From: Rhizorhapis sp036570425
GTDB taxonomy: Bacteria; Pseudomonadota; Alphaproteobacteria; Sphingomonadales; Sphingomonadaceae
Direction: 5' to 3'
Assembly: GCA_036570425.1 (NCBI GenBank)
Contig: DATCYF010000018.1
Location: 1-64,000 of the forward strand
Length of the DNA stretch: 64,000 nucleotides
Positions 7,922 to 16,028 of the stretch are shown here, one piece after another (within the stretch, counting starts at the first letter, position 1; each line of letters begins with the position of its first letter). The position numbers were made by a program, and so were the translations under genes. The notes below the pieces were generated by a model. That model saw nothing but the letters and a program-made list of their open reading frames with translations, did no database searches and was not told where the DNA came from.

Positions 7922-9738
7922 CAGTCTTCTCCCACCCGCTTCACATCGGACTGGTTGCCCCGCGGCGCGACGGTCACAATCTGGAACATGCCCGAATGCA
8001 TGTGATAGAGCAGGTGGCAGTGGAAGGCCCAGTCGCCCTCCTCGTCGGCGGTAAGGTCGAAGGTAGCGCTGCCTCCTGGCTGCACGATCACCGTATGCTT
8101 CTGTGGTTGCCGGTCCGCAGGCGCGCCGTTGACCAGTTCGAAGAAATGGCCGTGCAGATGGATCGGGTGCGCCATCATCGTATCGTTGACGAGTTTCACA
8201 CGGACACGTTCGTTATAGGCGAAGCGAATGGGGTCGTCGCTAACGGCAGTAAACTTCTTGCCGTCGAACGACCACATGTAGCGCTCCATGTTGCCGGTCA
8301 GGTGGATTTCCATCTGCCGTGACGGGCGGCGCAAATCGTCATTCGGTTCAAGTGCCACGAGGTCCTTGTAGTTCAGGACCTTGTGGGGAACGTTGTCCAA
8401 GCCAAGGCCGGGATCGCCCATGCGATCGACCGGGTTCATCGACACCATATCGATACCGGGGCCGACCTTTACGCTGTTCGGCAGCAGGGACGTGTCGCGC
8501 ATGTTCATGCCGCTCATATCCATTCCGGCCATCGGATCGGCAGTCGCGCTTTGCGTTGGCGTGTCATGGCCCATGGCCGAATGGTCCATCCCGGCCATGT
8601 CGCCGCCGCCATGGTCCATTCCGCCCGAGCCGTGGTTCATGCCCATGTCCGCCATCGTCAGCAGTGGCGGATCGCGCAGCGCGGGGACTGCGGCACGTGC
8701 GCCGGGGCGCGAGGCGAGGGTCGCCACCGCCATGCCTGACCGGTCCATGCTTTCGGCTACGATCGTGCGGGCTTCGCCGGTCGGCTCGAGGACGATATCG
8801 TAGGTCTCCGCCGTGCCGATCTGGAACTCCTCGACCTCGACCGGGCGCACGTTCTGGCCATCGGCGGCAACGACCCAGAACTTCACTCCAGGAATGCGGA
8901 CGTTGAAGAAGGTCATGGCGCTGCCGTTAATGATGCGCAGCCGCACCCGCTCACCAGGATTGAACAGGAACTCCAGACCCTCTTCCGGTCCCCGCCCATT
9001 AGCGAGATAAGTATACGTGGAGCCCGTCACGTCCAGGATGTCGGTCGCCATCATGCGCATGCGCGCCCACATCCGCCGGTCCTCGCCCGACAGCGGATAG
9101 TCGTCGGTCCAGGTATTTTGCTGGTAATTGAAGTAGCCTTCGCCCTTCTTCAGCTTGTCCATGATCGTATGCGGATGGAGCGGGGTGAACTCGCTTAGCA
9201 GCAGCACGTAGTCGCGGTCGGCTTGGACGGGATCGGTTCCGGCCGGATCGACCACGATCGGGCCATAGTGTCCCGCCTGTTCCTGCAGTCCCGAGTGACT
9301 GTGCCACCAATAGGTTCCGCTCTGTCGCAGCGCGGGAATGTCATAAACGAAGGTTTCCCCCGGCTTGATTCCGGGAAAGCTGACGCCGGGAACGCCGTCG
9401 AACTGGAATGGCAAAAGCAGGCCATGCCAATGGATGGAGCTGTCCTCCTCGAGCGCATTCGTGACCGCGAGACGGACCGGCTGGCCTTCGCGCAAGCGCA
9501 CCAGCGGCCCCGGCACGCTGCCGTTGACGGCAACCGCGTGTCCGCGACGCCCCTGCACCACCCGAGGTCCTTCGCCGATCGTCAGAGAAATGTCGCGACC
9601 CGATACTTCGTCGAAGCCGGGTCGAATAAATCCACCGTGTAGATCGGCGCCGCGTGCCCAGGCGGGCAAAGCCAACGCGCCTGCACCAAGCGCTCCCGCC
9701 CTCAGCAAACGGCGACGTGAAACCAGCAAATCGGACAT
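7921..9738 (-). CDS. copA: Periplasmic multicopper oxidase CopA (copper resistance)
   Basis: A 605-residue multicopper oxidase of the CopA/PcoA family. The start at 9738 is chosen because it gives a twin-arginine signal (SRRRLLR, residues 7-13) cleaved near residue 29 and has AAGGAG upstream; an upstream in-frame extension crosses the operators. Copper ligands are visible as HWHG (103-106), HSH (146-148), HPIHLHGH (524-531) and HCHLLYHMHSGM (573-584). A Met/His-rich insert (about 385-450, MDHG and MDHS repeats) is typical of copper-resistance MCOs. It probably oxidises Cu(I) in the periplasm. Divergent from csoR. Confidence 0.93.
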   Translation of the reverse strand: MSDLLVSRRRLLRAGALGAGALALPAWARGADLHGGFIRPGFDEVSGRDISLTIGEGPRVVQGRRGHAVAVNGSVPGPLVRLREGQPVRLAVTNALEEDSSIHWHGLLLPFQFDGVPGVSFPGIKPGETFVYDIPALRQSGTYWWHSHSGLQEQAGHYGPIVVDPAGTDPVQADRDYVLLLSEFTPLHPHTIMDKLKKGEGYFNYQQNTWTDDYPLSGEDRRMWARMRMMATDILDVTGSTYTYLANGRGPEEGLEFLFNPGERVRLRIINGSAMTFFNVRIPGVKFWVVAADGQNVRPVEVEEFQIGTAETYDIVLEPTGEARTIVAESMDRSGMAVATLASRPGARAAVPALRDPPLLTMADMGMNHGSGGMDHGGGDMAGMDHSAMGHDTPTQSATADPMAGMDMSGMNMRDTSLLPNSVKVGPGIDMVSMNPVDRMGDPGLGLDNVPHKVLNYKDLVALEPNDDLRRPSRQMEIHLTGNMERYMWSFDGKKFTAVSDDPIRFAYNERVRVKLVNDTMMAHPIHLHGHFFELVNGAPADRQPQKHTVIVQPGGSATFDLTADEEGDWAFHCHLLYHMHSGMFQIVTVAPRGNQSDVKRVGED

Positions 9739-9770
9739 GGGTCTTGCAACTCCTTTGGCCCTTGTCATAT

Positions 9771-9809
9771 ATACCCCCATGGAGTATTGCAAGATACCCC
9801 GTAGGGTAT
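9771..9809. promoter_or_regulatory. Two CsoR-type operators in the copA/csoR divergent region
   Basis: Two related inverted repeats lie between the divergent copA and csoR starts: ATACCCCCATGGAGTAT (9771-9787) and ATACCCCGTAGGGTAT (9794-9809). The second has perfect ATACCC/GGGTAT arms around a 4-base centre. G/C-tract palindromes flanked by TA are the known operator type of CsoR/RcnR/FrmR repressors. The csoR gene starts 23 bases to the right. The likely reading is copper-relieved repression of both transcripts by CsoR. Binding itself is inferred. Confidence 0.7.
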
Positions 9810-9832
9810 TGTGGCAGACGGAGGCCCGAAGC

Positions 9833-10108
9833 GTGTCAGCAACTGATGGTTCCCGCATCGTCAATCGTCTTCGCAGGATCGAAGGACAGGTGCGTGGTGT
9901 AGCCCAGATGATCGAGGACGATCGTTACTGCATCGACGTCCTGAACCAGGTCCAGGCAATCAAGGCCGCTCTTGGCCGCGCAGAGAGCGAAATTCTCAAG
10001 CGCCATGCCGCGTGCTGCGTGGCAGAGGCGATCGCCAGCGGTGACGCTGACGAACAGAAACAGAAGTTCGGCGAACTGGTCGACCTTTTCGAGAAGGCCA
10101 AGCGGTGA
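9833..10108 (+). CDS. csoR: CsoR-family copper-sensing transcriptional repressor
   Basis: A 91-residue all-helical DUF156 protein. GTG 9833 is chosen because it follows GGAGG (9820-9824) by 8 bases; longer frames would translate the operators. Cys33, His58 and Cys62 reproduce the 25- and 4-residue spacing of the copper ligands Cys36, His61 and Cys65 of Mycobacterium CsoR, so Cu(I) sensing is more likely than nickel or formaldehyde. A further Cys61 sits beside the third ligand. It should repress copA-copB and its own operon until copper binds. Its stop overlaps the next start (GTGA). Confidence 0.88.
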   Translation: MSATDGSRIVNRLRRIEGQVRGVAQMIEDDRYCIDVLNQVQAIKAALGRAESEILKRHAACCVAEAIASGDADEQKQKFGELVDLFEKAKR

Positions 10109-10734
10109 AGTCCGTTCTCCGCCTTTTCGCCAGCCTGGCACTCCTCCTCTCGGCAACGGCTGCTTCCGCGCACGGTGACGAGAAGCATGAGGATGAGGCG
10201 ACGCGTCCTGCTGTAACCGCTGCGGTCCCCGCTCAGCCCGGTGCCGATGTGGAAGCGATGGGCAGCGCCGCAGTTTCCAACGAAACCACGCAAAGCCATG
10301 ATGACGAGCAAGTTGACAGTAATGGTATCGTTGGCGCCCTCAAGAGCCTGCATCCGGCAACGGTCCACTTCCCGATAGCGCTCTTGCTGATGGCCGCGCT
10401 CACCGAACTGTTCGTAATGGTGCGCCGCACTCCCGAACGCGAAGCGGCCGTGAAAATCATGATTTATGGCGGGGCTGCGGGAGCCGTAGTCGCAGCGCTG
10501 TTCGGGTGGATACATACCGGACCGTGGTTCGGCGGCGATACCGTCATGCAGCTTCACCGATGGAACGGGATGTTGATCGCAGCCCTCGGCATGGTGGCAG
10601 CATGGATCGCGTTTCGAAATCCTCAATCGCGCGGTGCTCTTCGCCTCACGCTTTTCCCGATTGCAGCACTGCTGATCGCTCAGGGCTACATGGGCGGCGA
10701 ACTCGCTCACGGCCTCAATCACCTCAAACTCTGA
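10105..10734 (+). CDS. DUF2231-type membrane protein of the copper operon
   Basis: A 209-residue protein with GTG 10105 overlapping the csoR stop. Residues 1-22 are a signal segment (ATAASAHG cleavage region). An acidic/His-rich linker follows, then about four membrane helices (roughly 85-205). The first begins with LHPATVHFPIALL, the hallmark HPxxVHFP motif of DUF2231. His residues in this motif and in the GWIHTGPWF and LHRWNG loops could bind haem or metal. Function is not established; position inside the csoR operon implies a copper-related membrane role. Confidence 0.7.
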   Translation: MKSVLRLFASLALLLSATAASAHGDEKHEDEATRPAVTAAVPAQPGADVEAMGSAAVSNETTQSHDDEQVDSNGIVGALKSLHPATVHFPIALLLMAALTELFVMVRRTPEREAAVKIMIYGGAAGAVVAALFGWIHTGPWFGGDTVMQLHRWNGMLIAALGMVAAWIAFRNPQSRGALRLTLFPIAALLIAQGYMGGELAHGLNHLKL

Positions 10735-10745
10735 AGGAGCCTGCC

Positions 10746-11129
10746 ATGGGTTTCAATTCTCATGCACTCGCCGGAAAATCGTTGCTCGCGTCAGCGCTCT
10801 TGCTTTCGCTGGCAGCTTGCGGCGATGCCGCCGCTCCGGTGGAAGAGGAAACTCCGGCAGCTGAAACAGTTGTCGCCACGCCGGCTCCGGTTGCTTCCGA
10901 GCCGGTCACCGAACTGGCCGCAGAGCCGACAAATGAAACGCCAAGCGCCGCGTCGGGTCTACAGCCTGCAACCACCCGCACGCCCGCGCCTTCCGCTCGC
11001 AAGACCGCACCGGCACCTGTCCCGGCCCCCACGCCGACGGCCACCGCAACGCCCGCCGCCGATCCGCATGCTGGCCACGACATGTCGACCATGTCCGACG
11101 AAGACATGAAAGCCATGGGACACAATTGA
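10746..11129 (+). CDS. Pro/Ala-rich lipoprotein with His/Met C-terminus
   Basis: A 127-residue protein starting at ATG 10746 after an AAGGAG ribosome site. The signal peptide ends in lipobox LAAC (about residues 20-24), so it is an envelope lipoprotein. The middle is a low-complexity Pro/Ala/Thr/Glu spacer with no fold. The last 22 residues carry DPHAGHDMSTMSDEDM and GHN, a His/Met-rich tail suited to copper binding. I know no named family. A lipid-tethered flexible arm presenting a copper site in the periplasm is an inference. Its stop overlaps the next start by one base (TGATG). Confidence 0.6.
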   Translation: MGFNSHALAGKSLLASALLLSLAACGDAAAPVEEETPAAETVVATPAPVASEPVTELAAEPTNETPSAASGLQPATTRTPAPSARKTAPAPVPAPTPTATATPAADPHAGHDMSTMSDEDMKAMGHN

Positions 11130-11593
11130 TGAGCCTGAATAATAATCCGACCCGTCGTCCGCTTCTCCCCATACTTGGCACGATATTGCTCGCAGCCTGT
11201 ACTGGCGTGGCGCAGGCGGCCAGCTTTACCATGTATCGCGATCCCAGCTGCGGATGCTGCGAAGCCTGGGCCGCGCACGTGCGGCAGGGCGACCGACATG
11301 ACATCACCACGGTCGATCACCCCGACATGGCGTCGGTAAAGACGCAGAACGACGTCCCCGATGACCTTCGTTCGTGTCATACCATGATCGCGGATGAGTA
11401 CGTCATTGAAGGCCACGTGCCCGCCGCCGACGTCGAGCGCTTGCTCGCGGAAAGGCCCGACTGGGTGGAAGGTCTCGCGGTAGCCGGTATGCCGCTCGGG
11501 TCGCCTGGTATGGAAGCGGGGGGCAAAGTCCAGCCCTACAAAGTCATCGCTTTCGGCAACGGGCGCCGCGAGGTTTTCGCGTCCTATACCTGA
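11129..11593 (+). CDS. DUF411 metal-binding periplasmic protein
   Basis: A 154-residue exported protein. ATG 11129 is chosen over a TTG three bases earlier. The signal peptide runs to about residue 31 (GVAQAAS). The mature N-terminus has the DUF411 signature YRDPSCGCCEAW. Later come SCHTM and, near the end, MPLGSPGME, all conserved in this family. DUF411 proteins occur in copper and mercury loci and are presumed metal binders with a thioredoxin-like fold. Its place between the His/Met lipoprotein and the copper ATPase suggests periplasmic copper buffering or transfer. Confidence 0.8.
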   Translation: MSLNNNPTRRPLLPILGTILLAACTGVAQAASFTMYRDPSCGCCEAWAAHVRQGDRHDITTVDHPDMASVKTQNDVPDDLRSCHTMIADEYVIEGHVPAADVERLLAERPDWVEGLAVAGMPLGSPGMEAGGKVQPYKVIAFGNGRREVFASYT

Positions 11594-11632
11594 TTCCGAT
11601 CATATGCTCCCGCCAGGCAGAGGAGACAGTCC

Positions 11633-13993
11633 ATGAGCTGTTGCGACACCCACCACGCAAATCACGCGCAAGGTGAAGCTACCGCCATCGATCCCGTCTG
11701 CGGCATGAGCGTGACGATCGAAGGCGCTATGCATACCGCCGGGCACGATGGCGCGACCCATTACTTCTGTTCGGCGCGGTGCAAGGACAAGTTCGTTGCC
11801 GACCCGGAGCACTATTTGTCGGGCGCGCATCTCGATCAAGTCGATGACGTTCCCGAAGGGACGATCTACACCTGTCCCATGCATCCCGAGATCCGCCAGG
11901 TAGGACCGGGAAGCTGCCCCATCTGCGGAATGGCACTCGAGCCCGAGACGGTGAGCCTTGAGGATGGACCCGATCCCGAACTCGTCGACATTACCCGCCG
12001 CTTCTGGATCAGCGCGCTCTTCACCCTGCCGTTGTTCGTCTACGCGATGAGCGACATGGTGCCCGGGATCAGTTTCGACCGGCTGATCGAACCGGCAAGG
12101 GCGCAATGGGCGCAGCTGGCGCTCGCCACACCAGTGGTTCTGTGGGGCGGCTGGCCTTTCTTCGAGCGCGCATGGCAGTCGCTCAGGACCCGCAACCTCA
12201 ACATGTTTACGCTGATCGGCTTCGGTGTGGCGATCGCGTTCCTGTTCAGCCTCGTCGCGACGCTCCTGCCCGACATATTCCCGCCAGCCTTCCGCGATCA
12301 CTCGGGCCGGGTTGGAGTATATTACGAAGCAGCGGCGGTCATCACCACGTTGGTTTTGCTGGGCCAGGTGCTCGAACTCAAGGCACGGGGTTCGACCTCG
12401 AGCGCGCTGCGTGCACTGCTCGAACTCGCGCCGCCGACCGCACTCAAGATCTTCGGCAGCGGAGACGAGCGCGAAGTGTCGCTCGACCAATTGGCGAGCG
12501 GTGACCTGCTCCGCGTTCGTCCGGGCGACAAGGTGCCGGTCGATGGCGAAGTAACCGAGGGTGCGAGCGCGATCGACGAGTCCATGATCAGCGGGGAGCC
12601 GTTGCCCGTGTCCAAGAAGGCCGGCGACCAGGTGATCGGCGGAACGGTCAACCAGACCGGCGGCTTCGTTATGCGCGCGGGCGCGGTCGGCAAGGACACG
12701 ATGCTATCCAAGATCGTGCAGATGGTCGCCGAGGCTCAGCGCAGCCGGGCACCGATCCAGCGTCTGGCCGATCAGGTCGCGGCCTGGTTCGTGCCTTCGG
12801 TGGTCGTGATCGCGGTCGTTACCTTCATCGTCTGGGCAATCTGGGGGCCATTCCCCGCGCTTGCCTATGCACTTGTTAACGCGATCGCCGTTCTCATCAT
12901 TGCCTGTCCATGCGCACTCGGCCTCGCAACGCCGATGTCGATCATGACCGGGACCGGCAAGGGCGCCCAGCACGGCATTCTCATTCGCAACGCCGAGGCT
13001 CTGGAGACGCTCGAAAAGATCGACACGCTGGTGGTCGACAAGACGGGTACTCTCACCATGGGTAAGCCTGACCTCGTCGCGGTGACCCCGCGCGGTGGCA
13101 TTGATGAAGCGGATTTTCTCGGCAAAGTCGCTGCAGTCGAAACAGGGAGCGAGCATCCGCTTGCCCATGCGATCGTCGAAGGTGCCAAGTCGCGCGGCGT
13201 GGCGTTCGAGGCAGCGTCTGATTTGTCGTCGACCACCGGCGAGGGTGTCGAGGCGCGCGTGGGACCGCAGAAGGTCGCTATTGGCAACGAGAAGCTGATG
13301 CGGCGGCTCGGTATCGATGATGCGGAATGGCTCGCGTCCGCAGAAGCCGGACGCTCCCAAGGTCAGACTGTGATGTTCGTAGCCTTCGATGGCGCACCGG
13401 CTGGGCTGATCGCGGTCGCCGATCCGATCAAGTCGACAAGCGCTGCGGCCATTCGGGCGCTGCACGAGCGCGGGATCGAGGTGGTGATGCTGACCGGCGA
13501 CAGCCGCGCTACCGCCGAAGCCGTAGCCCGCCAACTCGGTATCGACGAGGTCGAGGCAAACGTCTCGCCCGAGGACAAGCATCGCAAGGTCGAGGCTCTC
13601 AAGGCCTCTGGCAAGCGCGTAGCGATGGCCGGGGACGGCATCAACGACGCGCCAGCATTGGCGGCTGCGCATGTAGGCATTGCGATGGGAACCGGCACCG
13701 ACGTGGCGATCGAAAGCGCCGGTGTCACTCTGGTTCGCGGCGACCTGACCGGTGTGCTCCAGGCGATCGTGCTGTCGCGCGCCACCATGCGCAACATCCG
13801 CCAGAACCTGATGTTCGCGTTCGGTTACAATGCGCTCGGCATCCCGGTGGCAGCTGGCGTGCTCTTTCCCGCCTTTGGCCTCCTTCTCAATCCGATGATC
13901 GCGGCTGCGGCGATGAGCCTCTCGTCGGTATCGGTAATTGCCAACGCCTTGCGGCTGCGCGGGCTAAAGCTTCCCACACTTGACAAGGGTTGA
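11633..13993 (+). CDS. P1B-type copper-exporting ATPase with YHS and heavy-metal-binding N-terminus
   Basis: A 786-residue P-type ATPase. The N-terminus has no classical CxxC HMA domain. Instead it has a YHS domain (about 18-63, DPVCGM ... YFCSARC) and a heavy-metal-binding domain (79-105, YTCPMHPEI ... CPICGM). Eight membrane helices follow. The transport motif CPC lies in helix 6 (about 424), the phosphorylated Asp in DKTGT (about 468), then SEHPLAHAI and GDGINDAPA (about 666). These mark a Cu(I) exporter of the CopA/ActP group. It should pump cytoplasmic copper to the periplasm. A channel gene follows immediately. Confidence 0.92.
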   Translation: MSCCDTHHANHAQGEATAIDPVCGMSVTIEGAMHTAGHDGATHYFCSARCKDKFVADPEHYLSGAHLDQVDDVPEGTIYTCPMHPEIRQVGPGSCPICGMALEPETVSLEDGPDPELVDITRRFWISALFTLPLFVYAMSDMVPGISFDRLIEPARAQWAQLALATPVVLWGGWPFFERAWQSLRTRNLNMFTLIGFGVAIAFLFSLVATLLPDIFPPAFRDHSGRVGVYYEAAAVITTLVLLGQVLELKARGSTSSALRALLELAPPTALKIFGSGDEREVSLDQLASGDLLRVRPGDKVPVDGEVTEGASAIDESMISGEPLPVSKKAGDQVIGGTVNQTGGFVMRAGAVGKDTMLSKIVQMVAEAQRSRAPIQRLADQVAAWFVPSVVVIAVVTFIVWAIWGPFPALAYALVNAIAVLIIACPCALGLATPMSIMTGTGKGAQHGILIRNAEALETLEKIDTLVVDKTGTLTMGKPDLVAVTPRGGIDEADFLGKVAAVETGSEHPLAHAIVEGAKSRGVAFEAASDLSSTTGEGVEARVGPQKVAIGNEKLMRRLGIDDAEWLASAEAGRSQGQTVMFVAFDGAPAGLIAVADPIKSTSAAAIRALHERGIEVVMLTGDSRATAEAVARQLGIDEVEANVSPEDKHRKVEALKASGKRVAMAGDGINDAPALAAAHVGIAMGTGTDVAIESAGVTLVRGDLTGVLQAIVLSRATMRNIRQNLMFAFGYNALGIPVAAGVLFPAFGLLLNPMIAAAAMSLSSVSVIANALRLRGLKLPTLDKG

Positions 13994-13995
13994 GC

Positions 13996-14412
13996 GTGAT
14001 CGCGGCAACGGCAATCGGAATACCCCTCTTCATCGCGTCACTGACCTTGCACCTCGCTATGTTGCGACTTGCAAAGAGGGTTTCACCGCCGGGGCTTGCG
14101 CCCACCGGTTTGCGACTGACGGGTGGATCGTTGCTCGTTCTCATCAGCCACATGTTGGTAGCCATCGTCTTCGCGGTCGGTTTTGCCTGGGCTGCGTCGC
14201 TCGGCCTTGGTGGGTTCGCCAAGGAACCGGCCATGTCGGCCATGGATTACTATTACTTCGCCCTGATCACCGTGACGACTGTGGGCTTGGGCGACATCTA
14301 TCCCACCGATCACCTGAGGGTGATTGCGGGCATCGCGTCGCTGACGGGTTTCATCCTGATCAGCTGCACTGCCCAGTACGTATACAAAACAATGAGCCAA
14401 CAGGAGGATTGA
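13996..14412 (+). CDS. Small two-pore-helix ion channel (K+ channel-like, GLG filter)
   Basis: A 138-residue membrane protein. GTG 13996 is chosen because AAGGG (13985-13989) precedes it by 6 bases; a TTG at 13990 overlaps the ATPase stop but has no spacing. Helices are seen at about 2-27, 43-72 and 105-130. A pore loop carries TTVGLGD (94-100), which aligns with the K+ selectivity filter TVGYGD with Tyr replaced by Leu, as in pore 2 of TWIK-type channels. It lacks a regulatory RCK domain. It lies directly after the copper ATPase; charge compensation during copper export is speculation. Confidence 0.75.
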   Translation: MIAATAIGIPLFIASLTLHLAMLRLAKRVSPPGLAPTGLRLTGGSLLVLISHMLVAIVFAVGFAWAASLGLGGFAKEPAMSAMDYYYFALITVTTVGLGDIYPTDHLRVIAGIASLTGFILISCTAQYVYKTMSQQED

Positions 14413-15036
14413 ATGGCCGACAACCACAACGCGGATCACCAGCAGCACGGTGGTGGAGGCAACTACTGGCGATTCATGGCGATGGTGGCGACATCGACCG
14501 CGATCATGTTCGGCCTGATGTATCTCAACACGTATGAACTCGATCACGTGTTCTGGAGCGAAACGCGCTTCTGGATGACCTTCGTAATGGGCGGCATGAT
14601 GATGATCGTCATGCTTCTCTTCATGTGGGGCATGTACAAGGACAAGACCAAGAACTTCATCATCCTGGGCATCGGGGCCCTGACCTTCGCGGTGGCGCTC
14701 TGGTTGGTTCGCAGCCAGGCGACCGTCAACGACGAAGAATACATGTCGGCCATGATCCCTCACCATTCGATCGCGATCATGACGAGTGCGCGGGCTGAAA
14801 TAACCGACCCGCGTGTTCGCAAGCTGGCGGACTCGATCATCGAGGCTCAGGTCAAGGAGATCGCCGAGATGGAGCTGCTACTTAAAGACATCGAGGAGAA
14901 CGGGGAAATGGGTGACGGTTCTGCGCTGCCGGCGCGAACAACCGCGCTAACGCCTAAGCTTCGTCGGGAGGCTGAGAAAGGAGTCGAGCGTCCGATAGGT
15001 CCCAGTGTGCGTGACGCGATAACGGACGGCAACTAA
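14413..15036 (+). CDS. DUF305 membrane protein
   Basis: A 207-residue protein starting one base after the channel stop with GGAGG upstream. The N-terminus is His-rich (NHNADHQQHG). Three membrane helices follow, rich in Met (about 18-38, 52-77 and 80-100). Residues 106-155 show the DUF305 pattern EEYMSAMIPHHSIAIMTSA then AQVKEIAEMELLL. DUF305 resembles ferritin-like helical bundles and is frequent in copper islands with unknown function. The HH pair and the Met-rich helices suggest copper contact. Probably the last gene of the csoR operon. Confidence 0.82.
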   Translation: MADNHNADHQQHGGGGNYWRFMAMVATSTAIMFGLMYLNTYELDHVFWSETRFWMTFVMGGMMMIVMLLFMWGMYKDKTKNFIILGIGALTFAVALWLVRSQATVNDEEYMSAMIPHHSIAIMTSARAEITDPRVRKLADSIIEAQVKEIAEMELLLKDIEENGEMGDGSALPARTTALTPKLRREAEKGVERPIGPSVRDAITDGN

Positions 15037-15104
15037 TTGGCCGCACTGATGGTGATGCTGTCAACGGGTAGCCCTTCACTTGAAAAGGAGCACGCGGGCC
15101 GATA

Positions 15105-15122
15105 TATGTGTTTGAACACATA
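15105..15122. promoter_or_regulatory. Palindrome upstream of the toxin-antitoxin pair (candidate autoregulatory operator)
   Basis: A perfect inverted repeat TATGTGTT-TG-AACACATA at 15105-15122 ends 16 bases before the antitoxin start. Ribbon-helix-helix antitoxins commonly repress their own operon through such sites. That this is the operator is inferred from position and symmetry only. Confidence 0.5.
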
Positions 15123-15138
15123 AACGCATAGGTGGCTA

Positions 15139-15399
15139 ATGGGCGAACTAGCTCGGTGGAGTTTGAAAGTATCGCGGGAAACGGACATTGCGCTTCGCAC
15201 TTTGCTTGCCACGCGTGGCGGAAAGAAAGGCGATATGTCTCGCTTCGTAGAGGACGCGGTCAACCGTGAAGTACTGCGGGAAACCGTCCGGGACATCCAG
15301 GCTCGCAATGCAGATGCTGCTCCGGAGGAGTTGGAGCGCCTGATTGATGAGGAAGTCGGCGCCGCTCGCCAGTCATTCTGGGCAAAAGACCGTCACTGA
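15139..15399 (+). CDS. Ribbon-helix-helix antitoxin-like protein
   Basis: An 86-residue protein. Residues 7-50 (WSLKVSRETDIALRTLLATR then DMSRFVEDAVNREV) fit a ribbon-helix-helix DNA-binding fold: a short strand followed by two helices. The acidic helical C-terminus (about 50-86) would wrap the toxin. It is followed 3 bases later by a PIN-domain gene, the usual antitoxin-toxin order. A palindrome just upstream supports autoregulation. It probably neutralises the PIN toxin and stabilises the island. Confidence 0.75.
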   Translation: MGELARWSLKVSRETDIALRTLLATRGGKKGDMSRFVEDAVNREVLRETVRDIQARNADAAPEELERLIDEEVGAARQSFWAKDRH

Positions 15400-15402
15400 T
15401 AG

Positions 15403-15828
15403 GTGCGCGTCATCCTCGACACGAATGTGCTGTTGAGCGGGCTTATATCTCCCAATGGGATTCCTGCCCGTCTCATCGAAGCATGGCTAGATCGCCGGTT
15501 TGTGCTCGTCAGCCATGCGTTGCAAATTGAAGAGATCCGGGACGTCTCCCGTCGAGACAAGATACGCGCCTTGGTACGCCCCGCCGAGGTCGGGCGTTTG
15601 GTAAACCAAATCGGGTTGGTGGCGGACATTCCAGCCGACCTGCCCCATGTGAGGCGCTCACCCGATCCACGGGATGATTTCCTCCTGGGCCTGTGTGAAG
15701 CTGGTAGAGCCGATTGGCTCATCACAGGAAATAAGGACGATCTGCTCGCGCTCGAGCGCCATGGATCGAGCCGGATCGTCACCGCCGCAACACTGGCCGA
15801 TCTACTAGGCATTGGCAAAGGGCGATAG
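15403..15828 (+). CDS. PIN-domain toxin of a type II toxin-antitoxin pair
   Basis: A 141-residue protein with a GTG start 3 bases after the antitoxin stop. The N-terminus MRVILDTNVLLSGLISPNG is the first PIN motif, with catalytic Asp6. Further acidic residues are in EEIRDVSRR, DPRDDFLLG and DWLITGNKDDL, matching the family of putative PIN toxins of about 130-145 residues. PIN toxins are Mg-dependent ribonucleases that stop translation when released from the antitoxin. It is the last intact gene before the tRNA fragment, a common place for island-stabilising modules. Confidence 0.82.
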   Translation: MRVILDTNVLLSGLISPNGIPARLIEAWLDRRFVLVSHALQIEEIRDVSRRDKIRALVRPAEVGRLVNQIGLVADIPADLPHVRRSPDPRDDFLLGLCEAGRADWLITGNKDDLLALERHGSSRIVTAATLADLLGIGKGR

Positions 15829-16028
15829 CTTCGAATTCAACTCAGATAGCATTTTCCATACAGTCCAACCCTGTGCCGTCAGAATCAGCGGATCGCAACT
15901 GGACGTGAAACTGTGCCGTGATCTCTTGGGAATCGTTGGCTTTCAGTGTTGCTTGATGTTAAGTTCGAAAGTGCAAAGACGCAGCTAGATACCTGTTTAA
16001 AATAGGAATTTCCCTTCGAAATTCCCTT

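Noticed and set aside
9739..9864. N-terminal extension of copA by 42 codons
   Set aside because: It would translate through the CsoR operators and put the twin-arginine signal inside the protein; the start at 9738 has a ribosome site and gives a correct Tat signal.
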